Positions 56,233 through 64,000 of a stretch of DNA of 64,000 nt are shown here, piece by piece. A program made the position numbers and the translations under genes. The notes beneath the pieces are model-generated. The model was given only the letters and a program-made list of their open reading frames with translations, did no database searches and had not been told where the DNA came from. The stretch comes from Bifidobacterium vespertilionis (lineage in GTDB: Bacteria > Actinomycetota > Actinomycetes > Actinomycetales > Bifidobacteriaceae): assembly GCF_008698145.1 (NCBI RefSeq), contig NZ_RZNZ01000009.1, forward strand, positions 1 to 64,000, written 5' to 3'. Each line of letters starts with the position of its first letter. Within the stretch, counting starts at the first letter, position 1.

Positions 56233-57060
56233 ATGTCCGATCAACCCACCATCACGCTGAACAATGGCATCTCGATCCCGCAGCTGGGTCTGGGCGTCTT
56301 CAGGACCAAGGGCGGTCAGGAGACCGTGGACGCGGTGCGCTGGGCGGTTGAGGCGGGATACCGCCACATCGACACCGCGCGCGCCTACAACAACGAGGAG
56401 TCCGTGGGCCGGGGCATCCGCGAATCGGGCGTCAAGCGCCGCGACATCTTCCTGACCACCAAGCTGTGGAACGAGGACATTCGCCAGGGCCGTGCGCGCG
56501 AGGCGTTCTTCGAGAGCCTGGATCGTCTGGGCACCGACTACGTGGACCTCTACCTGATCCACTGGCCCGCGGACGGCTGGCAGAAGGCGTGGGAGCAGAT
56601 GGAGGAGCTGTACAACGACCGTCGCATCCGCGCGATCGGCGTGAGCAACTTCCACCAGCACCACATCGAGGAGCTGCGCTCCTTCTCCGACCTCACCCCG
56701 GCGGCCGACCAGATCGAGTCCAGCCCGCAGTTCCCCAACCAGGAGCTCATCGATTGGGACCATGCGCAGGGCATCGCCGTGGAGGCATGGAGCCCGCTGG
56801 GCGGCACCGGCGGCAGCCTGCTGGAGAACCCCACCGTGGCTCGGATCGCCGAGAAGTACGGCAAGTCACCGGCCCAGACGATCATCCGCTGGCACCTGCA
56901 GCGCGGCGTCGTGGTGATCCCCAAGTCCGTGCATGCCGAACGCATCCGCCAGAACTTCGACGTGTTCGATTTCGCCCTCACCAGCGAGGATATGGACGCC
57001 CTGTCCAACCTCGGCATCAACCGCCGCCAAGGCTCCGATCCGGACAACTTCGACTTCTGA
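56233..57060 (+). CDS. Aldo/keto reductase (AKR5-like)
   Basis: A 275-residue NADPH-dependent carbonyl reductase. The catalytic tetrad is intact: D47 and Y52 (HIDTARAYNNEESVG), K77 (FLTTKLWNED) and H110 (DLYLIHWP). Family signatures GVSNFHQHHIEEL and the cofactor-binding IPKSVHAERIRQNFDVFDF are in place. The length and motif wording match the bacterial 2,5-diketo-D-gluconate reductase type, which often acts on methylglyoxal and other aldehydes. AAAGGAGGCAGC precedes the ATG. The physiological substrate is unknown. Confidence 0.93.
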   Translation: MSDQPTITLNNGISIPQLGLGVFRTKGGQETVDAVRWAVEAGYRHIDTARAYNNEESVGRGIRESGVKRRDIFLTTKLWNEDIRQGRAREAFFESLDRLGTDYVDLYLIHWPADGWQKAWEQMEELYNDRRIRAIGVSNFHQHHIEELRSFSDLTPAADQIESSPQFPNQELIDWDHAQGIAVEAWSPLGGTGGSLLENPTVARIAEKYGKSPAQTIIRWHLQRGVVVIPKSVHAERIRQNFDVFDFALTSEDMDALSNLGINRRQGSDPDNFDF

Positions 57061-57139
57061 TCCTCTCCGTCATCCCGGGAAGAATCTGTTGGGATCGTTT
57101 CCCATGACCCTGAGCGAAGCCCGGTAGGGGACGCCCTCC

Positions 57140-57350
57140 GTCATCCTGAGCACTGAGCCGTGAAGCGGACAGCCCGGTGGGCTGTCCGTAGGCAGGCTGA
57201 GCCGTTAAGCAAACGCCAGTGGCGTTTGTAGGCGAAGGCGAACGACAGTGAGCAAATAATGTTGCGGCCGTAGGCCGTCCGTGATTGCGGTCGAGCCGCC
57301 GCCAAGGCGACGACGGTCCGGCGCAGCCGGACACCGGTAGGGGTGCTCCC
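57140..57350. repeat. Family E multi-hairpin element, full-length (E4), in a family A arm
   Basis: Reverse orientation to E1. It starts with GTCATCCTGAG of an A arm, then GGACAGCCC/GGGCTGTCC, GCAAACGCC/GGCGTTTGC, GCGGCCGTAGGCCGTC, GCCGCCAAGGCGAC and GTCCGGC/GCCGGAC. Compared with E1 (GCGAACGCC/GGCGTTCGC), both arms of one hairpin have changed together. Confidence 0.85.
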
Positions 57351-57468
57351 GTCATCCTGAGCGAAGTTGAAGGATCCTTGGCCACTGCGCACATAGTCAC
57401 ATACGCACAAAGTCATAGTGCAGATGGTTAAGGATCCTTCGACTCCGCTACGCTCCGCTCAGGATGAC
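57351..57468. repeat. Family A hairpin repeat
   Basis: GTCATCCTGAGCGAAGTT arm at 57351 and right arm ending GCTCAGGATGAC at 57468, loop of about 45 bases. With E4 it fills the gap 57061-57482 between convergent genes. Confidence 0.85.
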
Positions 57469-57482
57469 GGTCAGGACGACGG

Positions 57483-58217
57483 TCAGTCGGACACCGACGG
57501 CGACTGGCCCTCCATGCGCGGGGCGCCGTTGATGTCGCGGTGGATGTTCTGCATCTGCACCTCGATGTTCTGCAGGCTGCGCGCGCAGTCCAGCAGCGTC
57601 TGGGAATGCTCGCTGAGCTTGGCGTCCGGCAGCTCGGTCTTGTAGCGCAGCGCATGCTCCAGGCTGGCCCAGTAGTCCATGGCGATGGTGCGGAACTGGA
57701 CCTCCACGGGCGTGTAGTGCGGTCCGGAGGACAAGAACACCGGCACCGCGTAGATGACGTGCAGCGAACGGTAGCCGTTGACCTTCGGGTTCTTGATGTA
57801 GTCCTTGACGCGCAGCACCTGGATGTCCGACTGCGCGGACAGGTAGTTGGACACGGAGTAGACGTCGTCCCGGTAGTTGCAGATCACGCGGATGCCGGCC
57901 ACGTCGAACAGGTTGTCCCGCACGGTCTTCACGGTGACGGGCAGCCCCTTTCGGTCCAGCTTGCCGATGATCGAATTGACGGATTTGAGCCGGCGCTCCA
58001 TGTGGTGGATGGGGTCGTGGCTGAATCGCACCTGGAACTCGTCGTCGAGGATCTCCAGTTTGGTGCTGATCTCGTACATGGCGCCTTCATAGACCTGCAT
58101 CATGTCAATGAAGGCACTGACTTCCGCCGGGTCGAAATGCTTGTTCGCGATGTCGAGGGCCTGCAGTCGGGCCTGGATTTCGGAGGAGTTGATACGGCTG
58201 TGTCGGTCTAGAATCAC
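57483..58217 (-). CDS. Small alarmone synthetase (RelQ-like GTP pyrophosphokinase)
   Basis: A 244-residue stand-alone RelA/SpoT synthetase domain without hydrolase or TGS/ACT domains, the RelQ/SAS layout. It makes (p)ppGpp from ATP and GTP or GDP. Conserved stretches are VRDNLFDVAGIRVICNYRDD, the ATP-binding region with R and K residues around VLRVKDYIKNPKVNGYRSLH and VEVQFRTIAMDYWASLEH. The GTG at 58217 is used; TAAAAT on the minus strand is 6 bases upstream, with no Shine-Dalgarno sequence. An ATG 12 bases upstream is out of frame. It would act with the main Rel enzyme, which is not in the window. Confidence 0.9.
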   Translation of the reverse strand: MILDRHSRINSSEIQARLQALDIANKHFDPAEVSAFIDMMQVYEGAMYEISTKLEILDDEFQVRFSHDPIHHMERRLKSVNSIIGKLDRKGLPVTVKTVRDNLFDVAGIRVICNYRDDVYSVSNYLSAQSDIQVLRVKDYIKNPKVNGYRSLHVIYAVPVFLSSGPHYTPVEVQFRTIAMDYWASLEHALRYKTELPDAKLSEHSQTLLDCARSLQNIEVQMQNIHRDINGAPRMEGQSPSVSD

Positions 58218-58223
58218 GCCACC

Positions 58224-58229
58224 ATTTTA
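58224..58229 (-). promoter_or_regulatory. Probable -10 box of the alarmone synthetase (leaderless)
   Basis: TAAAAT on the minus strand lies 6 bases before the GTG start at 58217. Confidence 0.4.
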
Positions 58230-58292
58230 TCGTCTGGAGGTGCGACTAGCTGGGTGTTCACTGGGAATCGGGCCGTGTTCAGGACCGGCGGA

Positions 58293-58298
58293 TAGGAT
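58293..58298 (+). promoter_or_regulatory. Probable -10 box of miaB (leaderless)
   Basis: TAGGAT lies 8 bases before the miaB ATG at 58307. Confidence 0.45.
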
Positions 58299-58306
58299 GG
58301 GTTCCC

Positions 58307-59767
58307 ATGGATGAAGCGATGATGACCGAGGCGGAGCGCGCCTCGAAAACCACTGACAGTGCCGATCCCGGCGCTCTGGCCGGGGATCGCGGCAAGGGCG
58401 TGTTCACCGTGCACACGCTGGGATGCCAGATGAACGTGCATGATTCCGAGCGCATCGCCGGTGTGCTCGAGGAGGCCGGCTATCGGGCCGCCACGGACGA
58501 GCAGGCCGCAGACTGCGACGTGGACCTGATCGTGCTCAACACCTGCGCGGTGCGCGAGAACGCCGCCGAGCGCATGTACGGCACGCTGGGCCTGTGGGCC
58601 GAGCGCAAGCGCCAGCGTCCCAACCTGCAGATCGCCGTGGGCGGCTGCATGGCCCAGCTGGACCGCGAGCGCATCGCCAAAAAGGCGCCGTGGACGGCCG
58701 CGGTGTTCGGCACCAAGAACATCGGCAGCCTGCCCAAGCTGCTGGAGCAGAACCGCGTCACCGGCGTGCCGCAGACCGAGGTGACCGACCAGCTGACGGT
58801 CTTCCCCAGCCAGCTGCCGGCCGCCCGCGCCTCGAAGATCAGCTCGTGGGTGTCCATCTCCGTGGGCTGCAACAACACCTGCACGTTCTGCATCGTGCCC
58901 ACCACGCGCGGCCGCGAGCGCGACCGCCGTCCGGGGGACATCCTGGCCGAGGTCCGCCGCTGCGTGGAGGAGGGCGCCAAGGAGGTCACGCTGCTGGGGC
59001 AGAACGTGAACTCCTTCGGCTACGCGATGGGCGATCGCTATGCCTTTTCGAAGCTGCTGCGTGCGTGCGGCGAGATCGATGGGCTGGAGCGCGTGCGCTT
59101 CACGTCCCCGCATCCGGCCGCGTTCACCGACGACGTGATCGCCGCCATGGCCGAGACGCCGAATGTGATGCACCAGCTGCACATGCCGCTGCAGTCCGGC
59201 TCGGACCGGATCCTGCGCGCGATGCACCGCAGCTACCGCACCGCGAAGTTCATGGACATCCTGGGCAAGGTGCGCGCGGCCATGCCGGACGCGCAGATCT
59301 CCACGGACATCATCGTGGGCTTCCCCGGCGAGACCGAGGAGGATTTCGAGGACACGCTGCGCGTCGTCAAGGAGGCGCGATTCTCCTCGGCGTTCACCTT
59401 CGAGTACTCTCCGCGCCCTGGTACGCCGGCCGCCTCGATGGAGCAGATTCCGAAGGCCGTGGTCCAGGAGCGCTTCGATCGTCTGGTCAAGCTGCAGGAG
59501 CGCATCACCGAGGAGGAGATGCGGCGGTTCGAAGGCTGCGACGTGGAGGTGATGATCACCGGAACGCAGGGCAAGAAGGACGCCGCCACCAAGCGCGTCA
59601 CCGGCCGCGAGCGCACCGGCGTGCTGGTGCACATCGGCGTGCCGGAGGGCTTCCCCGAGCCGCAGGTGGGCGATTTCGTGACCGCCACGGTCACGCATGC
59701 CGCCCGCCACAATCTGATCGCCGACCCGGATCCGAAGGCGGGGCAGACCTATGCCGTCCGTCGCTGA
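58307..59767 (+). CDS. miaB: tRNA-2-methylthio-N6-dimethylallyladenosine synthase
   Basis: A 486-residue radical-SAM methylthiotransferase that adds the 2-methylthio group to i6A37 of tRNAs. The first iron-sulfur cluster is bound by C40 (HTLGCQMN), C80 (LNTCAVRE) and C114 (GGCMAQ); the radical-SAM cluster by C188, C192 and C195 (GCNNTCTFC). A C-terminal TRAM domain lies around 410-475. The N-terminal 30 residues before VHTLGCQMN are extra. It overlaps miaA by 17 bases; the two enzymes act in sequence on the same tRNA base. Confidence 0.94.
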   Translation: MDEAMMTEAERASKTTDSADPGALAGDRGKGVFTVHTLGCQMNVHDSERIAGVLEEAGYRAATDEQAADCDVDLIVLNTCAVRENAAERMYGTLGLWAERKRQRPNLQIAVGGCMAQLDRERIAKKAPWTAAVFGTKNIGSLPKLLEQNRVTGVPQTEVTDQLTVFPSQLPAARASKISSWVSISVGCNNTCTFCIVPTTRGRERDRRPGDILAEVRRCVEEGAKEVTLLGQNVNSFGYAMGDRYAFSKLLRACGEIDGLERVRFTSPHPAAFTDDVIAAMAETPNVMHQLHMPLQSGSDRILRAMHRSYRTAKFMDILGKVRAAMPDAQISTDIIVGFPGETEEDFEDTLRVVKEARFSSAFTFEYSPRPGTPAASMEQIPKAVVQERFDRLVKLQERITEEEMRRFEGCDVEVMITGTQGKKDAATKRVTGRERTGVLVHIGVPEGFPEPQVGDFVTATVTHAARHNLIADPDPKAGQTYAVRR

Positions 59768-60809
59768 GCCCGGATCCAGCGAGTCCGCTTCCGCCGTAAC
59801 AGGATCCGGCGAATCCGCTTCCGCTGCGCCCCGCGTCGTTTCGATCGTGGGGCCCACCGCCTCCGGCAAGACCGGCCTGGGCATCGCGATCGCGAAGGCG
59901 CTTGCCGAGCGCGGCGAACGGGCCGAGATCGTGAACGCCGACGCCTACCAGATGTACCGCGGCATGGACGTGGGCACGGCCAAGCCCACCGAGGCGGAGC
60001 GCGCCGCCGTGCCGCATCATCTCATCGACATCATCGATCCGGACGACGCGATGAGCGTGGCCCGTTTCCAGACGCTCGCCCGCGACTGCATCCGCGATCT
60101 GCAGTCGCGCGGCGTCCGGCCCATCCTCGTGGGCGGTTCGGGCCTGTACGCCCGCGCGGCCATCGACGACATCTCCTTCCCCGGCACCGATCCGCAGGTG
60201 CGTGCCGCATTGGAGCGCCGGGCGGAGAGCGAGGGGCCGGGTCTGCTGTTCGACGAGCTCAAGGCCAGGGATCCGCAGGCCGCCTCCCGCATGGATCCGC
60301 ACAACGTGCGCCGGACCATCCGCGCGCTCGAGGTGATCGAGATCACCGGCCGGCCGTATTCGGCCAGCCTGCCGCGATACCGGTACGTGATCCCCTGCGT
60401 GCAGATCGGCCTTGATCTGGACCGACGCGAGCTGGACCGCCGCATCGCGCTGCGCACCAGTCAGATGCGCGAGCAGGGATTCCTGGAGGAAGTGCGCCGG
60501 CTGCGGCCGAACCTTGGGTTCACGGCCGGCCGGGCGCTGGGCTATCAGCAGATGATCGACGTGCTGGACGGCCTGATGGACGAGGACGAGGCCTTCGCGG
60601 ACATCGCGCAGAAGACCTGCCGTCTGGCCCGCAAGCAGATGGGCTGGTTCGGTCGCGATCCGCGCATCCACTGGCTGCAGGCCCTGAATCCCGCGCTGCT
60701 GGACAACGCGATGGCGATCATCGCGCATGCGGACGCCGGCGACTACGATGCGATCGACGCGCGCGCCGACGAATACGTCCAGCACCATCTGGGCGACGTG
60801 GAGGGCTGA
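59751..60809 (+). CDS. miaA: tRNA dimethylallyltransferase
   Basis: A 352-residue enzyme transferring the dimethylallyl group to A37 of tRNAs. After a Ser/Glu/Ala-rich lead of about 28 residues comes the P-loop GPTASGKT (34-41), then [18 protein letters not shown] and [18 protein letters not shown]. The tRNA-binding part includes [11 protein letters not shown] and GRALGYQQ. The start codon lies inside miaB, so translation is coupled. The next gene, ftsK, has its own upstream region of about 100 bases. Confidence 0.94.
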   Translation: MPSVAEPGSSESASAVTGSGESASAAPRVVSIVGPTASGKTGLGIAIAKALAERGERAEIVNADAYQMYRGMDVGTAKPTEAERAAVPHHLIDIIDPDDAMSVARFQTLARDCIRDLQSRGVRPILVGGSGLYARAAIDDISFPGTDPQVRAALERRAESEGPGLLFDELKARDPQAASRMDPHNVRRTIRALEVIEITGRPYSASLPRYRYVIPCVQIGLDLDRRELDRRIALRTSQMREQGFLEEVRRLRPNLGFTAGRALGYQQMIDVLDGLMDEDEAFADIAQKTCRLARKQMGWFGRDPRIHWLQALNPALLDNAMAIIAHADAGDYDAIDARADEYVQHHLGDVEG

Positions 60810-60915
60810 CCGTCGCACCGGCGGACGGCGTCGCATCCGTCCGCCGGCGGATTTTGTGGGGAATCCGCCGCGTCCGTCGTCCCTGCCGATCCGGTCGGGT
60901 ACGCTGGGGAGCGTT

Positions 60916-63705
60916 ATGGCACGAGAAGCATCATCATCGAAGAAGGGGAGCGGGACCGGTTCGAGCCGCCGCGGCTCCTCCGCGTCCACACGCAACGCCA
61001 TGCCCGAGGAGTCCTTGGGCAAGCGCGCGCTGCTGTTCATTCCGCGTCAGATCGGCGCGATGGTCCGTTCGCTCACCGGCGTGGGGGAGTACGATCCGGT
61101 GTACCGCCGCGACGGCCTGTGCTTCGTGATGATCGTGCTGGCCATCCTCTTCGTGGCCAGCGAGTGGTTCCGCGTCCAAGGCGCGCTTGGCCTATTCCTG
61201 CACGCCGTCGCATCGGCCGTGTTCGGCGTGATGAGCGTGGTGCTGCCGGTGGTGCTGGTGATCGTGGCCATCCGCCTCATGCGCAATTCCGGCAAGGATT
61301 CGGACAATCCGCGTGTGGTGAGCGGCTGGGTGCTGCTGTTGTGGTCCGTCTGCTCGATCATCGACGCGGCGGCCGCATCGGACGTGCGCGGTTTCGATCT
61401 GGCCGCGCTGCAGTCCGCGGGCGGTCTGGTGGGCTTCGTGCTCGGATCCCCGCTGGCGTGGGGACTGTCCAAGGCGTTTGCGATCGTCATCTTCGTGGTC
61501 GTGGCGCTGTTCTCGCTGCTGCTTATCGCACGGCTGCACGTCACCGATCTGCCGGACAAGGCCCGCGATGTGGCCGATCGTCTGGAACAGGGCAGGAAAC
61601 CATCCCGCGTCGCGGACGATGATGACCAGTTCCCGAACGAGGTCCGCCTTGGCGACGGCGACGAAACGCTCGCGTTCGCCGAGGGCGTGCCCACGCATGA
61701 CGGTGACGATGAGGCCGCGTCCGGCCGCTCGAGGGGATCCTGGCTGTCCCGCCTGTTCGGGCGCCGGTCCAAGGACCGTGACGACCGGTCACTGGACCGC
61801 TATGCCGGCGACGAGGCGTTCGAGCGCGCGGCCAGCCATCATGGCGAGCGGGCCGAAACCTCCGTCGCCCCGCGTTCCGTCTCATCCTTCCTGCCCCCGC
61901 ACGAGCTTGCGCACGAGGACGCCGCCACCGTGCCCATGCCCTCCGGCCAGCAGCCGCAGGTCCCGCTGCACACCGTGCCCATGCCGAGCGCGGTCCCCGC
62001 GACCGTGCCCATGCCCGCTTCCGCCCCCGCCGCCGATCCGTGGGATCTGGACGCCGGCGGTACACAGGCCATGGATCCGTCCGCTTCCGCCGACGGCCCG
62101 ACGGGGGAAACGGATGGAACATCTTTCGTCTCCGGGGAGGATGGCGAAGTCCCCTCCGCCGCCCCCGTCGCGGATCCGGCCGTCTACACCCTGCCGGACC
62201 TCAACATGCTCGTCAAGGGCCAGCCGCATCAGGCGCGCACCCCGGCCAACGACCATGTGATCGCCGCCCTGACCAACACCTTCCAGCAGTTCTCCGTGGA
62301 CGCGAAGGTGGTCGGCTTCCTGCGCGGTCCCTCGGTCACCCAGTACGAGGTGGAGCTCGGCCCCGGCGTCAAGGTGGAGAAGGTCACCAATCTGCAGAAG
62401 AACATCGCCTACGCGGTGGCCAGCTCCGACGTGCGCATCCTTTCGCCCATCCCCGGCAAGTCCGCCATCGGCATCGAGATCCCGAACGTGGACCGCGAGA
62501 TCGTGCATCTGGGCGACGTGCTGCGCAGCGACAAGGCCATGAACGATCCGAACCCCATGCTCACCGGCGTGGGCAAGGACGTCGAGGGCAAGTTCGTGAC
62601 GGCCGATCTGACCAAGATGCCCCACCTGCTGGTCGCCGGCGCCACCGGCTCCGGAAAGTCCAGCTTCATCAACTCCATGCTCACCTCGATCATCATGCGC
62701 GCCACGCCCGATCAGGTGCGGCTGATCATGGTGGACCCCAAGCGCGTCGAGCTGTCCGCGTACGCCGGCATCCCGCATCTGCTCACGCCCATCATCACCG
62801 ATCCCAAGAAGGCCGCGCAGGCCCTGGAGTGGGTGGTCAAGGAGATGGACGCGCGCTACTCCGACCTGGAGTTCTTCGGGTTCCGCCACGTCAAGGACTT
62901 CAACGAGGCCGTGCGCGCCGGCAAGGTCCACGCCCCCGCCGGATCGAACCGCAAGGTGGCCCCCTACCCGTACATCCTCGTGGTCGTGGACGAGATGGCC
63001 GACCTCATGATGGTGGCCAAGAACGACGTGGAAAGCTCCATCCAGCGCATCACGCAGCTCGCGCGAGCCGCGGGCGTGCATCTGGTGCTCGCCACGCAGC
63101 GACCGTCAGTGGATGTGGTCACCGGCCTGATCAAGGCCAACATCCCGTCCCGTCTGGCCTTCGCCACATCCTCGGCCACCGACTCCCGGGTCATTCTGGA
63201 CACCGTGGGCGCCGAGACGCTGATCGGTCAGGGCGACGCGCTGTTCCTGCCCATGGGCGAGGCCAAGCCCATGCGCGTGCAGGGCTCGTGGGTGTCCGAA
63301 TCGGAGATCCGCAAGGCCGTGGAGTTCGTGCGCACCCAGCGCAAGCCACACTACCGCGAGGACATCGAGGAGATGGCCAAGGAGGCGGAGAAGTCGGCGC
63401 TGGAACCGGACGAGGAGATCGGTGACGACATGGAGCTGCTGCTGCAGGCCGCCGAACTGGTGGTCACCTCCCAGTTCGGATCCACGTCCATGCTGCAACG
63501 CAAGCTGCGCGTGGGCTTCGCCAAGGCCGGACGCCTGATGGATCTGCTGGAATCGCGCGGCGTGGTGGGGCCGTCCGAGGGTTCCAAGGCGCGCGAGGTG
63601 CTGGTGCAGCCGCAGGATCTGCCCGCCGTGCTCGCCTTCATCCGCGGCGAGACGAGTTCGCTGGACGCGGCCTCCGCCTCCGGGGATGGCGCCGACGGCG
63701 AGTGA
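60916..63705 (+). CDS. ftsK: DNA translocase FtsK/SpoIIIE
   Basis: A 929-residue septal DNA pump. The N-terminus is Ser/Lys/Arg-rich, followed by four membrane helices (about 68-215). A variable linker to about 430 contains acidic sequence and four Pro/Met units of the form VPMPS around residues 338-372. The motor has the Walker A motif [12 protein letters not shown] near 575 and Walker [12 protein letters not shown] near 693. A C-terminal gamma winged helix ([20 protein letters not shown]) recognises polar DNA motifs and activates XerD. GGGGAG precedes the ATG at 60916; the earlier in-frame reading is shadow. XerC and XerD are both encoded in this window. Confidence 0.93.
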   Translation: MAREASSSKKGSGTGSSRRGSSASTRNAMPEESLGKRALLFIPRQIGAMVRSLTGVGEYDPVYRRDGLCFVMIVLAILFVASEWFRVQGALGLFLHAVASAVFGVMSVVLPVVLVIVAIRLMRNSGKDSDNPRVVSGWVLLLWSVCSIIDAAAASDVRGFDLAALQSAGGLVGFVLGSPLAWGLSKAFAIVIFVVVALFSLLLIARLHVTDLPDKARDVADRLEQGRKPSRVADDDDQFPNEVRLGDGDETLAFAEGVPTHDGDDEAASGRSRGSWLSRLFGRRSKDRDDRSLDRYAGDEAFERAASHHGERAETSVAPRSVSSFLPPHELAHEDAATVPMPSGQQPQVPLHTVPMPSAVPATVPMPASAPAADPWDLDAGGTQAMDPSASADGPTGETDGTSFVSGEDGEVPSAAPVADPAVYTLPDLNMLVKGQPHQARTPANDHVIAALTNTFQQFSVDAKVVGFLRGPSVTQYEVELGPGVKVEKVTNLQKNIAYAVASSDVRILSPIPGKSAIGIEIPNVDREIVHLGDVLRSDKAMNDPNPMLTGVGKDVEGKFVTADLTKMPHLLVAGATGSGKSSFINSMLTSIIMRATPDQVRLIMVDPKRVELSAYAGIPHLLTPIITDPKKAAQALEWVVKEMDARYSDLEFFGFRHVKDFNEAVRAGKVHAPAGSNRKVAPYPYILVVVDEMADLMMVAKNDVESSIQRITQLARAAGVHLVLATQRPSVDVVTGLIKANIPSRLAFATSSATDSRVILDTVGAETLIGQGDALFLPMGEAKPMRVQGSWVSESEIRKAVEFVRTQRKPHYREDIEEMAKEAEKSALEPDEEIGDDMELLLQAAELVVTSQFGSTSMLQRKLRVGFAKAGRLMDLLESRGVVGPSEGSKAREVLVQPQDLPAVLAFIRGETSSLDAASASGDGADGE

Positions 63706-63796
63706 CGTAGTGCCCACGCGGTAGGTTGGGGACGGAATTGAGGGGTGCGGCGGCCTGGGTCGTCTGCACCCGTGGCATGAAGGCGAAGGAGACGTG

Positions 63797-64000
63797 GTGA
63801 GCGAACGCGAGACGAAGAAGTCGTTGCTCGATGGATGGAACAGCGCGCCCAATCTGGTGACGTACGCGCGCATCCTGCTGGTCGTGGTGTTCATCGTGCT
63901 GCTGCTCATGGCGGGCGATCATCCCACGGCGAGCATGGTGAGCTTCGACGGCGCCGCGCGCATCCCCGCGCCCACGCCGGACGACCATGTGGCCCTCAGG
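63797..64000 (+). CDS. pgsA: CDP-diacylglycerol--glycerol-3-phosphate phosphatidyltransferase (5' part)
   Basis: The start of a CDP-alcohol phosphatidyltransferase, cut by the window end after 68 codons. The opening NSAPNLVTYARILLVVVFIV is the PgsA first helix; the catalytic DG-AR motif lies beyond the edge. GTG at 63797 is chosen for AAGGAG 6 bases upstream; GTG at 63794 is three bases earlier. The external loop rich in Ala/Pro/Asp (HPTASMVSFDGAARIPAPTP) seems longer than usual. It follows ftsK, as in related actinobacteria. Confidence 0.75.
   Translation, partial: MSERETKKSLLDGWNSAPNLVTYARILLVVVFIVLLLMAGDHPTASMVSFDGAARIPAPTPDDHVALR

Noticed and set aside
1..64000. tRNA or rRNA genes
   Set aside because: No cloverleaf with a T-arm GGTTCGA-type motif or rRNA-like sequence was recognised by eye; a covariance-model scan would be needed to exclude a tRNA fully.

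Overview
The window is a GC-rich bacterial chromosome segment, most consistent with Bifidobacterium (Actinomycetota). Supporting signs are the xerD-parA-scpA-scpB block, the miaB-miaA-ftsK-pgsA block, linked pheA and tyrA, actinobacterial DUF3710/DUF3159 proteins, a lone aconitase, a fused two-domain peptide-importer ATPase and cytoplasmic PepC/X-Pro peptidases. No rRNA, tRNA, CRISPR array, prophage or insertion-sequence transposase was seen. The assignment rests on gene content and order, not on a database search.

Layout. 1-1.8 kb: repeat element and an ABC-2 type exporter on the minus strand. 1.8-5.5 kb: chromosome partition and resolution genes xerD, parA, scpA, scpB. 5.9-8.2 kb: an NrtR-type Nudix-like regulator next to a NiaP-type vitamin B3 transporter. 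8.4-13.1 kb: typA, a small membrane protein, and translationally coupled pheA-tyrA. 13.4-18.6 kb: a MacB/FtsX-type ABC system with a small partner protein, and xerC divergent from it. 19.9-28.5 kb: an oligopeptide ABC importer (two permeases, fused ATPase, two paralogous lipoprotein receptors). 29.5-34 kb: aminopeptidase C, an X-Pro dipeptidyl-peptidase and exonuclease III. 34-37 kb: DUF3710, DUF3159, a TrmA-like RNA methyltransferase and a small lipoprotein. 37.7-43 kb: a CtpE-like P-type ATPase and aconitase. 43.5-45.6 kb: a solitary DUF262/DUF1524/RAMA-like protein related to type IV restriction enzymes. 46-50 kb: a lipoprotein, a two-component system and a divergent Ltp-type surface protein. 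50.3-57 kb: a GT2/GT39 pair resembling YkcC/YkcB, an EamA exporter, a BI-1 membrane protein and an aldo/keto reductase. 57.5-64 kb: a small alarmone synthetase, miaB, miaA, ftsK and the start of pgsA.

Functionally, the importer plus PepC and X-Pro peptidase form a peptide-use pathway. Partition, dimer resolution (XerC, XerD) and DNA translocation (FtsK) are all represented. tRNA modification (MiaA, MiaB) and stress signalling (RelQ-like) close the window.

The most unusual content is intergenic. At least eight families of long inverted repeats (called A to I here, in order of convenience) fill almost every gap over 200 bp. Several keep exact geometry and paired compensatory changes. Three families with unrelated arms (B, D, I) appear to share the same short central core, which suggests a modular hairpin system with interchangeable arms.
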